Origin: Pseudomonadota bacterium
GTDB taxonomy: Bacteria; Pseudomonadota; Alphaproteobacteria; Rhizobiales; Xanthobacteraceae
Length of the DNA stretch: 35,671 nucleotides
Direction of reading: 5' to 3'
Assembly (NCBI GenBank): GCA_023388935.1
Contig: JAEWFG010000144.1
Location: forward strand, 1-35,671
Positions within the stretch are counted from its first letter, which is position 1. Each line of letters begins with the position of its first letter. A program made the translations under genes and the position numbers. This document shows positions 16,390-24,780 of this stretch, piece by piece. A model generated the notes under the pieces. The model was not told where the DNA came from. It was given only the letters and a program-made list of their open reading frames with translations, and did no database searches.

Positions 16390-17664
16390 ATGCTCGCCCC
16401 TACCCCTGCCTCGCCCGAATCCGTGGGCATGTCCAAAGCCGCACTCGACCGCGTCGATGCGCATCTGAAGAGCCGGTACATCGATGCCGGCCGTTTCCCG
16501 GGCACGCAGCTCCTGGTCTACCGCCGCGGCAAGATCGCCCACAGCTCGGTGCAGGGCTTTGCCGATGTCGAGCGCAAGGTACCGGTGAAGGACGACACCA
16601 TCTACCGCATCTATTCCATGACCAAGCCGCTCACCAGCGTCGCCTTCATGATGCTGGTCGAGGAAGGCCTCGTCGCGATCGACGAGCCCGTCGCCAAATA
16701 CATCCCGGAATGGAAGGATCTCGGCGTGTTCGTCGCCGGCACCTCGCCGGCCTTCCTGACCCGGCCGCCGTCGCGGCCGATGCTGATCGTCGATCTCCTG
16801 CGCCATACCGCCGGCCTCACCTACGGCTTCCAGCAGCGCTCCAATGTCGATGCCGCCTATCGCGCTGAGAAGATCGGCGAGGTCGAGAAAGCCGGCACGC
16901 TGCAGACCATGATCGAGAGCCTTGCAAAAATCCCGCTGGAGTTCTCGCCGGGCGATTCCTGGAACTACTCGGTTGCGACCGACGTGGTCGGCTACCTCAT
17001 CGGCAAGATTTCGGGGATGCCATTCGAACAGTTTCTCAAGCAGCGGATCCTCGATCCGCTCGGTATGACCGACACCGACTTCCACGTACCGGCCTCCAAG
17101 GCGCATCGTTTCGCGGCCTGCTACTCGGCCGATCCCGGTGGCGGCATGACCTTCCATGCCGGCCAGCGCCGCGAAGGCCTGACGCTCCAGGACGACCCGA
17201 CCAAGAGCTCGTTCCTGTCGCCGCCCGCCTTCATCTCCGGAGGCGGCGGATTGTGCTCGACGGTTGCCGACTATCTCACCTTCTGCCGCGCGCTGCTCAA
17301 TGGCGGTGAGCTTGGCGGCGTCCGGCTGATCGGGCCGAAGACGCTGGCGCTGATGACGAGCAACCATATTCCCGGTGGACAGGCGCTGCCGGAGGTGTCG
17401 CGCTCGCTGTTCTCGGAGGCGAGCTATAACGGCATCGGCTTCGGCCTCGGTTTCGCCGTGACCATGCGCCCGCACGAGACGCTGATCGCCGGCAGCCCCG
17501 GCGAATACAATTGGGGCGGCGCGGCCACGACCTCGTTCTGGATTGATCCGGCCGAGGAGCTGATCACCATCTTCATGACGCAGGTTCTGCCGTCGAGCGC
17601 CTATCCGCTCCGCCGCGAGCTGCGCAGCATGGTGTATGCCGCGATCACGGAGAGCAATCTGTAG
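16390..17664 (+). CDS. Serine hydrolase of the class C beta-lactamase/esterase fold
   Basis: A 424-residue beta-lactamase-family protein. The catalytic motif SxxK is S76-M-T-K79 (IYSMTKPLTS) and the second motif is Y193-S-V (WNYSVATD), as in esterase EstB-type enzymes rather than true AmpC (YxN). The third motif region reads NWGGAATTSFWID. No signal peptide is seen, so it is probably a cytoplasmic esterase or transesterase rather than a penicillin-resistance enzyme. The start at 16390 has an ideal GGAGGAA ribosome site; the frame stays open upstream to 16171, but that part overlaps the divergent dioxygenase. A 69-base relic of a related gene occurs at 19627. Substrate unknown; related proteins include simvastatin-synthase-like and polyester-hydrolysing enzymes. 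Confidence 0.93.
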   Translation: MLAPTPASPESVGMSKAALDRVDAHLKSRYIDAGRFPGTQLLVYRRGKIAHSSVQGFADVERKVPVKDDTIYRIYSMTKPLTSVAFMMLVEEGLVAIDEPVAKYIPEWKDLGVFVAGTSPAFLTRPPSRPMLIVDLLRHTAGLTYGFQQRSNVDAAYRAEKIGEVEKAGTLQTMIESLAKIPLEFSPGDSWNYSVATDVVGYLIGKISGMPFEQFLKQRILDPLGMTDTDFHVPASKAHRFAACYSADPGGGMTFHAGQRREGLTLQDDPTKSSFLSPPAFISGGGGLCSTVADYLTFCRALLNGGELGGVRLIGPKTLALMTSNHIPGGQALPEVSRSLFSEASYNGIGFGLGFAVTMRPHETLIAGSPGEYNWGGAATTSFWIDPAEELITIFMTQVLPSSAYPLRRELRSMVYAAITESNL

Positions 17665-17692
17665 GCCCTACGGCCATAAATCGCGGAACCGG

Positions 17693-17714
17693 CCTTGGCG
17701 CTTCGGCGCCGAGG
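17693..17714. terminator. Stem-loop with TTCG tetraloop between convergent genes
   Basis: A 9-base-pair stem CCTTGGCGC / GCGCCGAGG (one G-T pair) closes a TTCG tetraloop, 28 bases after the beta-lactamase-fold gene and 34 bases from the stop of the convergent SulP gene. A short TCGTTT follows on the plus strand. It is likely to end transcription or protect the 3' end from the left; the T-run is short. Confidence 0.55.
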
Positions 17715-17748
17715 TCGTTTCGCCCACGCGCCAAATCCGGCGTAGGAC

Positions 17749-19470
17749 CTAACCTTCGGTTCGGTCCTCCCAATCGTCCCACTTCACATTGCTGATTTCG
17801 AGATAGCGAGAAACGGCGACCCCGATGGTTGGAAAGAAATAGTTTTCTCCGAGCTGCGCGAACAAGCCGAATCTTTTCAGCTTGTCCTTGACCGGATCCT
17901 TGAGCTCCGCAAAGCACAACTCCACGCCCTGCGCGTGCAGTGCCTGATCCAATTCAGCAACCACGTCGCAGGCCGTGACGTCCACACTGGTCACCGGCTC
18001 GGCCGCAATGACCAGCCAGCGCACGGGTGTGGGCGAGGTCTCCACGGCATCCAGAACACGCTCCCTGAAGAATTCAGCGTTGGCGAAGAACAGCGGCGCG
18101 TCCCACCGAAACAGAACCAGCCCGGGGATACGGCGCGCATCTGGATATCTCTTGATGTCGTGATAGCCTTTGACGCCGTCGGCGCGGCCCAGGACGGCGG
18201 AGTGAGGGCGCCAGCCGTCCCACAGAAACTCAATGATGGCGATTGCGATTGCCAAACCTATTCCCGGAATCACTCCGAGCACCGCGACGCCCAAAAAGCA
18301 GACGATCGCCAACCAGAATTCCCACCGCTGAATGCGGTAGATTCGTTTGAGGTCGGCGATCTCAACCAGCCCGATCGCCGCGGCAATGACCACGGCAGCC
18401 AATGCCGCACTGGGTAAATGCCGAAGGAGATTGGGTGCAACCAGCAGGAGCGCGGCGATGGCAAGTGCACCGACGACACTGGTGAGTTGAGTCCGAGCGC
18501 CGGCGGCTTCCGCGACCGGTGTACGCGAACTGCTGCTGCTGATCGAGAATCCCTGGAAAAAGCCGGTCGCCAGATTGGCGGCGCCGAGCCCCACCAGTTC
18601 CTGGTTGGGATCGGCGCGCACCCCCAATCTTGCAGCGTAGGCGCGTGAAAGCACACTCGTATCGGCAAATGACACCAGCGCGATTGCGGAGCCGCCGATC
18701 AGGACCGGGACCAGATCGCCGTAGTTGATCGAGGGAACGACGAAACCCGGCAAACCCTGAGGCAGAGGACCAACGACCTTCAGGCCGTAAGCCGCTCCAA
18801 GATCCAATACACCGACAACGACCGTCGCCCCGACAACCGCGATCAGGATGCCCGGGAGCCGCTTGCTGTTCTTGAGAAGCAGGATCACGAGCAACGTGGC
18901 GATCCCGACCGCAAACGCGACCCAGTTTGTGCGCCCATCGAGGATCGCACCGCCGATCGCCCATAAGCTCCGCAGCGGCCCTTCGCTCTCGATCGAGAAG
19001 CCGAGGAGCGCCGGCAGTTGGCTGATCAGGACCGTCAACGCTATTCCATTCATATAGCCGCATCGGATCGGCTTGGAGAGAAGCTCGGTGACGAAGCCCA
19101 GGCGCGCGAGACCCGCCAAGATGCAGACAGTTCCCGAAACGATCGCCATCATGCCGGCGAGCGTCGCGGCGCGCAGGGGATCGCCGCCGGCCAACGGAGT
19201 GACAACGCCCAGGATGATCCCCACAAGAGCCGAGTCCGGGCCCAGCACGAGTATGCGGCTTGGACCGAACAGCGCGTAAACCAGCAGCGGTACGATCGTC
19301 GCGTAAAGACCATAGATGCCAGGCAGGCCCGACGCCACCGCGTAGGCGATTCCCACCGGCACCAGCATTGTCGCCAGGACGATCCCGGCGAAGATATCGT
19401 GCGGAAGCCACGCGGCTTCATACTGACGGAGCGTCCCCAGCCCCGGGAGCCAGTCTGTCCAACGCTTCAT
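17749..19470 (-). CDS. SulP/SLC26 family anion permease with STAS domain
   Basis: A 573-residue membrane transporter. Residues 1-410 contain the SulP core of about 12-14 membrane segments, with the signature region PVGIAYAVASGLPGIYGLYA and the anion-binding region near FQGFSISSSSSRTPVAEAAGA. A cytoplasmic STAS domain follows (about residues 430-555), recognisable by LVLFRWDAPLFFANAEFF and VIAAEPVTSVDVTA. Such proteins carry sulfate, bicarbonate or dicarboxylates by H+ or Na+ symport; sulfate is the default annotation but is not shown here. The start at 19470 has GGGAG about 10 bases upstream. It is convergent with the beta-lactamase-fold gene and divergent from the histidine kinase. Confidence 0.94.
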   Translation of the reverse strand: MKRWTDWLPGLGTLRQYEAAWLPHDIFAGIVLATMLVPVGIAYAVASGLPGIYGLYATIVPLLVYALFGPSRILVLGPDSALVGIILGVVTPLAGGDPLRAATLAGMMAIVSGTVCILAGLARLGFVTELLSKPIRCGYMNGIALTVLISQLPALLGFSIESEGPLRSLWAIGGAILDGRTNWVAFAVGIATLLVILLLKNSKRLPGILIAVVGATVVVGVLDLGAAYGLKVVGPLPQGLPGFVVPSINYGDLVPVLIGGSAIALVSFADTSVLSRAYAARLGVRADPNQELVGLGAANLATGFFQGFSISSSSSRTPVAEAAGARTQLTSVVGALAIAALLLVAPNLLRHLPSAALAAVVIAAAIGLVEIADLKRIYRIQRWEFWLAIVCFLGVAVLGVIPGIGLAIAIAIIEFLWDGWRPHSAVLGRADGVKGYHDIKRYPDARRIPGLVLFRWDAPLFFANAEFFRERVLDAVETSPTPVRWLVIAAEPVTSVDVTACDVVAELDQALHAQGVELCFAELKDPVKDKLKRFGLFAQLGENYFFPTIGVAVSRYLEISNVKWDDWEDRTEG

Positions 19471-19626
19471 TGGCAGTCACTCCCAAGCCCGGATCGTACT
19501 TTTCATCTGCGCATCATGGGGTGTCCGCGACCGTCGGACTGGAAGCCACTATAGGCCAAATGCGCACGGCATGTTGACTCCCGGCGCAGCGATCGAGCGA
19601 TCTGCCGGCGCTTTTGCACTGCATCG
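19471..19626. other. Spacer upstream of SulP and of the gene relic
   Basis: Together with the relic and leader DNA to 19797 this makes a 327-base region without an intact gene between the divergent SulP and histidine kinase genes. A TATAGT hexamer on the minus strand lies near 19555 but has no good -35 partner, so I make no promoter call. No repeat or RNA structure stands out. Confidence 0.5.
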
Positions 19627-19695
19627 ATGGCATTGATGATGACCAACCACATTCCGGGTGGCCGCGCGGAAGTGTCGCGCTCGCTGTTCTCAGAA
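19627..19695 (+). pseudogene. Relic of a second beta-lactamase-fold gene
   Basis: These 23 codons align with codons 319-343 of the beta-lactamase-fold gene at 17344-17418, with one 2-codon gap: LALMTSNHIPGG becomes MALMMTNHIPGG, and EVSRSLFSE is identical. By eye 19 of 23 residues agree. Most base differences fall in third codon positions, which shows that this was once protein-coding and is not a recent copy. The match stops abruptly on both sides. The relic is in frame with the histidine kinase that follows, so automatic gene finders may wrongly take its ATG as the kinase start. Confidence 0.75.
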
Positions 19696-19797
19696 CTGCT
19701 CTCTGGTTGCGAAAATCATGGCGCGACGCAAATCCTGCCCATATGGTCTGGCAAAATCATAGTCCGGCGCTGCTGCGCTGGAACCGGGACGCCGCGT

Positions 19798-21306
19798 TTG
19801 TCAAAGCTCACCCTGCCGGTCCGGCTCGCTCTCCTGGTCACGGGAACGATGTTGCCGTTGATCGTCTTCGCCGTCGGCCTCGCCTACTCCAACTATCGCC
19901 AGGATCGCAGTGACGCGACGCGCCGCGTGCTGGAGGCGGTGCGAAGCATGCGTCTCGTGCTCGACTCCGAGGTGCAGCGGATGACAGGCGGCTTACAGGT
20001 GCTTGCGCTAAGCGACTCCCTGCGCAGCGGCGACTTCGACGGCTTCCGTCGCCTCACAGCCGGGTTCATCAGCCAGTACGGCGAGGACAGCGTCCTGCTG
20101 CTGGCCGACAGGTCCGGGCACCAGGTGTTTTCGACCGTCACGACCGACACGGCGAGCCTGCCGCCGCGCAACAACCGCGAGATCGTCGAGCGAGTGTTCG
20201 CCAGCAAGACGCCGCAGTTTTCCGATCTGTTCACCGGATCGACCAAGAAGCGGCCGATCGTCACGGTCGAAGTCCCCGTGCTGCGCGACGGCGAGGTCGT
20301 CTACACGCTTTCCTTCAGCCCGCCTATCAACATCTTCCAGCACCTGGTCGAGCGGCAGCGCCCCGACGAACAATGGACGGTGTCGCTGCTGGACAGCAAG
20401 GGCATCGTGTTCGCGCGCGTCCCCAATCCGCACGAGACATTCGGCAAGCAGGCGTCGCCATCGCTCTACGACGTTATGTTTCGGGCGCCCGAGGCGGCCC
20501 TGTCGAGCGTCTCGCTCGACGGCATTGCGCTCGCCTCGGCCTATGCCCGGTCACAACTGACCGGCTGGACCGTCGCTGCCGGCGTCACCGAGAGCTCGCT
20601 GATCGCCCCGCTCTGGCGCAACATTGCGATCACCGGCCTGATCGGCGGCATCCTGCTGCTGATCGGCCTCACCTTCGCGGTACGGATGGCGACCACGATC
20701 GCGCGCGGCGAGATGCTGCACAATCTTCTGATCGAGGAGCTCAACCATCGCGTCAAGAACACGCTGGCCTTGATGCAGGCGATCGCGGTGCAGACCTTCC
20801 GCAGCGCCAGTCGCGACGAGCGGACCAAGTTCGAAGGACGGCTCGGCGCGCTCGCCGAGGCGCATAATCTCCTGAGCCAGGAGAAGTGGCAGGGCTCCGA
20901 GCTGGAGGACGTGATCGCGCGCGTGCTTCAGCCGTTCCTGCTCAACAATCGCGAACGCATCCGCATGGCCGGCCCGACGGTCCCACTATCGCCGCGACTC
21001 GCGGTGGTGCTGTCGATGATCGTGCACGAGATCGCTACCAACGCCGCGAAATATGGCGCGCTGTCCAACGAGACCGGCCGCGTGACGCTGCAGTGGGACG
21101 TCATCGCCGACACACCGAAGCCGCGGCTGCGGCTGATCTGGACCGAGATCGGCGGGCCGCCGGTGACGGCGCCAGTGCAACGCGGTTTCGGCTCGCGCCT
21201 GATCGAGCGCAGCGCGCGCGATCAGCTCGGCGGCGAGGCGACCGTCGACTTCCTGCCGCGCGGCGTCGTCTGTACTGTGATTTGCGCGCTGGAAGAGACG
21301 CGATGA
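19798..21306 (+). CDS. HWE-family sensor histidine kinase with periplasmic sensor domain
   Basis: A membrane sensor kinase of about 502 residues. One membrane segment lies near the N-terminus (LALLVTGTMLPLIVFAVGLA). A periplasmic domain of about 240 residues, probably Cache-like, is followed by a second membrane segment (ITGLIGGILLLIGLTFAV) and the kinase core. H317 in IEELNHRVKNTLA is the phosphorylated histidine. N415 in HEIATNAAKYG is the ATP-binding N box, and IWTEIGGP gives the W-x-E motif that defines HWE kinases, common in rhizobia. The start is uncertain: the frame begins with an ATG at 19627, but that region is a relic of another gene. I prefer the TTG at 19798 (MSKLTLPVRLALL), which begins just before the first membrane segment. 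No response regulator is adjacent, as is common for this family. The signal is unknown. Confidence 0.9.
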   Translation: MSKLTLPVRLALLVTGTMLPLIVFAVGLAYSNYRQDRSDATRRVLEAVRSMRLVLDSEVQRMTGGLQVLALSDSLRSGDFDGFRRLTAGFISQYGEDSVLLLADRSGHQVFSTVTTDTASLPPRNNREIVERVFASKTPQFSDLFTGSTKKRPIVTVEVPVLRDGEVVYTLSFSPPINIFQHLVERQRPDEQWTVSLLDSKGIVFARVPNPHETFGKQASPSLYDVMFRAPEAALSSVSLDGIALASAYARSQLTGWTVAAGVTESSLIAPLWRNIAITGLIGGILLLIGLTFAVRMATTIARGEMLHNLLIEELNHRVKNTLALMQAIAVQTFRSASRDERTKFEGRLGALAEAHNLLSQEKWQGSELEDVIARVLQPFLLNNRERIRMAGPTVPLSPRLAVVLSMIVHEIATNAAKYGALSNETGRVTLQWDVIADTPKPRLRLIWTEIGGPPVTAPVQRGFGSRLIERSARDQLGGEATVDFLPRGVVCTVICALEETR

Positions 21307-21328
21307 ACCGACCGAAGGGAACGCGGCG

Positions 21329-22462
21329 ATGAAGATCACCGGGATTCGTGCACACGTCCTCGAGGCAAAGCTCTCGCAGCCCTTCGCCTATTCGCGGGCC
21401 TGGTACGACACGCGCACCGCGATGCTGGTCGAGATCGAGACCGATGACGGCACAACCGGCTGGGGCGAATGCTATGGGCCGGCGCGAATGACAGCGGCAG
21501 TGGTCGGAAGTGTTGCGCCATGGCTGATCGGCGAAGACCCGCTGCGCACCGACGTGCTGTGGCAGACCGTCTATGCAAGGCTGCGCGATCACGGCCAGAA
21601 GGGCGTCGTGATCCAGGGGTTGAGCGGCATCGACATCGCGCTGTGGGACATCAAGGGCAAGCATTTCGGCGTGCCCGCGCACCAGCTTCTCGGCGGCGCG
21701 GCGCGCAACGAGGTGCGGGCCTATGCGACCGGTCTCTACCGACGCAAGTCGGGCGATCCGCTCAAATACCTGCCGGAGGAAGCGGCCCGCTACGTCGCGG
21801 AAGGGTTCCGTGCCGTCAAGCTGAAGGTCGGCTTCGACATCGCGGAGGATGCCGCGGTCACGCGCGCGGTGCGCGAGGCGATCGGTTCCGACGTTGCATT
21901 GATGGTCGACGCAAACCACGCCTACGACGCGGTCGCGGCGATCCAGCTCGGTCGCATGATCGAGCGCCACGACATCGGATGGTTCGAGGAGCCGGTGCCG
22001 CCGGAGGACGTCGCAGGATATCGCGCGGTGCGATCCGCGCTCTCCATTCCAATCGCCGGCGGCGAATGCGAATTCACGCGCTTCGGCTTCCGCGACCTGT
22101 TCGCTTCCCACGCGCTCGACATCGCCCAGCCCGACACCTGCGCGGCCGGCGGCCTGTCCGAATGCAAAAAGATCGCCGACATGAGCGAAGCCTTCGGCAT
22201 CCGCTACAATCCGCATGTCTGGGGCACCGGCATCGCGATCGCCGCCTCGCTCCAGCTTCTCGCCGTGCTGCCATCGCACACGCCGAACTCGCTTGCGCCG
22301 CTCGAGCCGATGCTCGAGTTCGACCGCACCGAGCATCCCATCCGGCAGGCAATTTTGAGGGAGCCGATCGAGCACGAGAACGGCGTCGTTCGCATTCCCG
22401 ACGGCCCCGGCCTCGGCATCGAGATCGACCGCGAAGCGCTGGCGCGCTTTGCAACGGACTAG
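21329..22462 (+). CDS. Enolase-superfamily enzyme, mandelate racemase/muconate lactonizing family
   Basis: A 377-residue acid-sugar dehydratase or racemase-type enzyme. The N-terminal capping domain covers residues 1-125. In the barrel domain the catalytic base motif KxK is in AVKLKVGFD. The three metal ligands are the Asp of MVDANHAYD, the Glu of WFEEPVPPED and the Glu of AGGECEF. The second base, His, is in NPHVWGTG. The KxK plus His pairing places it in the mandelate racemase subgroup, whose members mostly dehydrate sugar acids (gluconate, galactonate and the like). The substrate cannot be assigned. It starts 22 bases after the histidine kinase, with GAAGGGAA about 8 bases upstream, and may be co-transcribed with it. 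Confidence 0.94.
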   Translation: MKITGIRAHVLEAKLSQPFAYSRAWYDTRTAMLVEIETDDGTTGWGECYGPARMTAAVVGSVAPWLIGEDPLRTDVLWQTVYARLRDHGQKGVVIQGLSGIDIALWDIKGKHFGVPAHQLLGGAARNEVRAYATGLYRRKSGDPLKYLPEEAARYVAEGFRAVKLKVGFDIAEDAAVTRAVREAIGSDVALMVDANHAYDAVAAIQLGRMIERHDIGWFEEPVPPEDVAGYRAVRSALSIPIAGGECEFTRFGFRDLFASHALDIAQPDTCAAGGLSECKKIADMSEAFGIRYNPHVWGTGIAIAASLQLLAVLPSHTPNSLAPLEPMLEFDRTEHPIRQAILREPIEHENGVVRIPDGPGLGIEIDREALARFATD

Positions 22463-22520
22463 GGCGCGCGCACTCAGAGATCGTCAAGTCCGATTTTCTC
22501 TCGGAAGACGGCGCCCCTAG
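22459..22520. terminator. Possible bidirectional terminator between convergent genes
   Basis: The 68-base spacer before the cupin stop contains imperfect inverted arms CTAGGGCGC (22459-22467, overlapping the stop codon) and GGCGCCCCTAG (22510-22520), and an inner TCCGA/TCGGA dyad around TTTTCTC. The arms need a one-base bulge and there is no clear T-run outside, so this is weak. Confidence 0.3.
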
Positions 22521-22530
22521 CCAACAAATC

Positions 22531-22926
22531 TTACTTTGGCGGTGGCTTGTCGTAGAGCGGCTTGCCCTTATCGACGATGTGCACCGTTAGCAGTTTCACT
22601 GGCTTGTCGCCGACAACCTTGAAAGCGCCGTGCGGCACTTCCCGGACATTTACGGCAGCGATGCCGGTTGGGAGGGGTACTTGCTTGCCGTCTGGAAGCT
22701 CGATGGTGCCACCTTCCAAGACGTAAAATGACTCCTCTCCATGATGGATATGGAGCGTCGAGGTCTCTCCGGGCTTGATCTCGGAGATGCTGGTGATGAC
22801 CTCCATATTTGTACCGGTCAGATCTGCCCGCTTCAATTCCTTCCGAAAGGGCGAGTCTTGGGCATTTGCTGCAAACATGAAAAATGACGCAAATAGAATT
22901 CCGAGCAAGAACCTCATCCGTGTCAT
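22531..22926 (-). CDS. Secreted small cupin-domain protein
   Basis: A 131-residue protein with a clear signal peptide (basic start, hydrophobic FLLGILFASFFMFA, cleavage expected after ANA before QDSP). A single cupin barrel follows. The first cupin motif is THIHHGEESFYVLEGG, which supplies the usual two His and one Glu metal ligands. The second motif region contains PHGAFKVVG with a further His. It should therefore bind a metal ion in the periplasm. Small cupins of this kind range from isomerases to binding proteins, and no reaction can be assigned. The start at 22926 is the first ATG; an ATG at 22917 would remove three residues and keep the signal peptide. It is convergent with the enolase-superfamily gene. 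Confidence 0.85.
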   Translation of the reverse strand: MTRMRFLLGILFASFFMFAANAQDSPFRKELKRADLTGTNMEVITSISEIKPGETSTLHIHHGEESFYVLEGGTIELPDGKQVPLPTGIAAVNVREVPHGAFKVVGDKPVKLLTVHIVDKGKPLYDKPPPK

Positions 22927-23101
22927 CCCGAACTTGACGCAATCTGCGATCTAGCAGGCGCCCGATTAAGCCCGAGAAGGAACGTGCACCTCAAGGTTTA
23001 TCGTTTTTGCGATGCGAGAAGGTCTGCTATCGATCAACGCCGGTAATGACCAGGCCGCTTCCGCCTTATTCCCGGAAGCCGCCATCATGAGTACACACGA
23101 T

Positions 23102-23833
23102 CTACCCGATCGTCTGCAGCGACGGAAACGTCTCGAGCAGCCAGATGCTCACATTCGAGACCGCACCCGTGAGAAAGCCGATGCCGGTGATCACCATCAG
23201 GACGCCCATGGCGCGCTCGACATTGACGAGGTGGCCCTTCATGCGCGCGAACAGTTTTGAGAACTGCTCGATCATCAGGGCGGCAATCAGGAAGGGAATG
23301 CCGAGGCCCGCGGAGTAGACTGCGAGCAGGCCTGCGCCCTTCGTCACCGTGGCTTCGGCCGCGGCGATCGAGAGGATCGCGGCGAGGATCGGGCCGATGC
23401 AGGGCGTCCAGCCGAAGGCGAAGGCGAGCCCCATGACGTAGGCGCCCCAGAGACCGACGGGTCTTGGGATCGGCAGCCGGCCTTCGCGCATCAACAGGCC
23501 GATGCGCGTCAGTCCCAGGAAGTGCAAACCCATGACCATGATGACGATGCCGGCGAGGATCGAGAGCTCGGCCGACCAGGCGCGGATCAGCCCGCCGACC
23601 AGAGAGGCGCTGGCGCCGAGCGCCACGAACACCGTGGAGAAGCCGAGCACAAACAGGAGCGCCGACATCATGATCGCTCGCTTGGAGGCCGAGGCCGGCT
23701 CCTCGCTCTCGACATGCTCGATCGTCGCACCCGTCAGATAGATCAGGTAGGGCGGAACCAGGGGGAGGACGCAAGGAGAGAGGAAGCTGACGAGGCCGGC
23801 AATCAGCGCCGCCGGGATCGAAACATTTTGCAT
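23102..23833 (-). CDS. ccdA: Cytochrome c biogenesis/thiol-disulfide transmembrane protein, CcdA family
   Basis: A 243-residue inner-membrane protein with six hydrophobic segments. It is related to the central domain of DsbD and to CcdA, which carry reducing power from cytoplasmic thioredoxin to periplasmic proteins such as apocytochrome c. The two redox cysteines sit in the family motifs at the start of segments 1 and 4: FLSPCVLPLVPPY (C21) and GWTPCIGPILA (near residue 145). The length is typical. No cytochrome c maturation genes or periplasmic thioredoxin are adjacent, so the partner is unknown. Start is the ATG at 23833. Confidence 0.92.
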   Translation of the reverse strand: MQNVSIPAALIAGLVSFLSPCVLPLVPPYLIYLTGATIEHVESEEPASASKRAIMMSALLFVLGFSTVFVALGASASLVGGLIRAWSAELSILAGIVIMVMGLHFLGLTRIGLLMREGRLPIPRPVGLWGAYVMGLAFAFGWTPCIGPILAAILSIAAAEATVTKGAGLLAVYSAGLGIPFLIAALMIEQFSKLFARMKGHLVNVERAMGVLMVITGIGFLTGAVSNVSIWLLETFPSLQTIG

Positions 23834-23960
23834 GATGCAATCGGAGCCATCTCAGGCGCCGGTACGGCGCGCGGGGAATGCGCGCGGCCCGGAGCCGAAC
23901 CGGCTCTGGTGTATCCGATGCCGGAGAATGCGCAACAGAGTCGCACTAAACCAGGGCTCC

Positions 23961-23998
23961 TCCCGATGCCGCCTGCGATCACAGATGCGGCATCGGGA
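23961..23998. repeat. 12-bp perfect stem-loop downstream of the 88-residue protein gene
   Basis: TCCCGATGCCGC (23961-23972) pairs perfectly with GCGGCATCGGGA (23987-23998) across a 14-base loop. It lies about 40 bases after the stop of the small gene and about 130 bases before ccdA on the same strand. There is no T-run on either side, so it may stabilise a 3' end rather than end transcription by itself. The rest of the 206-base spacer shows nothing. Confidence 0.55.
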
Positions 23999-24039
23999 CG
24001 CGCACAAATCTCACCGAATAGCGAGATTCGGCGGCGAGG

Positions 24040-24306
24040 CTACTTCACCACGCGGAGCAGCGGACGCCGGGGCTGGTCCTGCGTCTGCTTGGAAGGCGAC
24101 TGCGGTTCGCTCGTGGCGCTCCGCAGCATTTCGTCGCACAGTGCCCTGAGGTCGGCACCGTCAATTCCTTTGAGTTTCATCCGCACGTCGAGAATGACGA
24201 TGGACAGCAGTTCGGCCGACTCCCGGCTGTTGATCTCGTTGAGGACCTTGCGGCACCCCTCGAGCGTCTCAAGCACCGACTGCAACTGTTCGTCTGAATA
24301 CGACAC
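24040..24306 (-). CDS. Small hypothetical protein (88 residues)
   Basis: I do not recognise a named family. The first 65 residues are predicted to be largely helical and acidic (SDEQLQSVLETLEGCRKVL, then SRESAELLSIVILDVRMKLKGI). They are followed by DGADLRALCDEML and a polar, Pro/Gln/Lys-rich tail ending RRPLLRVVK. It has no membrane segment or signal peptide, so it is probably cytoplasmic. The start is a GTG at 24306 with GGAAAG about 8 bases upstream. Coding is supported by a codon pattern with GC-rich third positions and this ribosome site. It stands alone: ccdA is downstream on the same strand after a hairpin, and upstream lies a 474-base region without a gene. Confidence 0.7.
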   Translation of the reverse strand: MSYSDEQLQSVLETLEGCRKVLNEINSRESAELLSIVILDVRMKLKGIDGADLRALCDEMLRSATSEPQSPSKQTQDQPRRPLLRVVK

Positions 24307-24780
24307 CGGCGTTCTTTCCGTTAGTTCGGCCTGTGAGGCGTGTTTCTGGCGATCCCCTCAGCCCCCATGACCGGCTGAGGATAACACGAGGCCACTGCGC
24401 CCCTGAACATCGTTTGAGCGTGCTTCTGCGTTGAAACCGCGTCTCCGGCGACGCTGCGCCGTCGGCTATTGTCGAAGCGGTCGGCGATAGGAAGCCTGGC
24501 GCGCCTAGATTGATCCATCCCGGAAGGCGGCGCCGGCTCTCGCGCACGAACGGCCATTACGGACAGCGCCGACAATCCCGCAGCCATTTCAAGGCTCGCA
24601 ACGGACCTCACGCGACACCCCTTTACGCAGGCGATGGCCTGCTCGCTTCCCAGTCCTTGGCAACACCTAGATACCACCAACGAGACAGTAAGGATGACGT
24701 TCAAAACTCGCCGATCCCCAACCCGCAGTGGTTGTGGTTTGTGCCGGATTCTGCCAGTTTAGCGACCCGAAGGGAATTGT
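24307..24780. other. 474-base spacer without a supported gene
   Basis: An 8-base-pair hairpin CCTCAGCC/GGCTGAGG (24356-24363 with 24373-24380) lies in the probable 5' region of the 88-residue protein gene. A minus-strand open frame (24321-24704) would need a TTG start, has no ribosome site and no recognisable protein. The right-hand end presumably holds the LysR promoter, but no clear -35/-10 pair is visible. The region is less GC-rich than its neighbours and could be decayed coding DNA. Confidence 0.5.

Noticed and set aside
16318..17475. A 385-codon minus-strand open frame opposite the beta-lactamase-fold gene
   Set aside because: It shadows a gene with a perfect ribosome site and catalytic motifs and has no recognisable protein features.
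16390..17664. Annotation as an antibiotic-resistance beta-lactamase
   Set aside because: No signal peptide, YSV in place of YxN, and an esterase-like third motif argue for an intracellular esterase-type hydrolase.
17749..19695. The shared segment at 17344 and 19627 as target-site duplications around an inserted SulP gene
   Set aside because: The copies differ mostly at silent codon positions and have a two-codon gap, so they are old paralogue remains and not a recent duplication; no inverted terminal repeats or transposase are present.
24321..24704. A 127-codon minus-strand open frame with a hydrophobic beginning
   Set aside because: It needs a TTG start, has no ribosome site, poor codon pattern and no recognisable domain.
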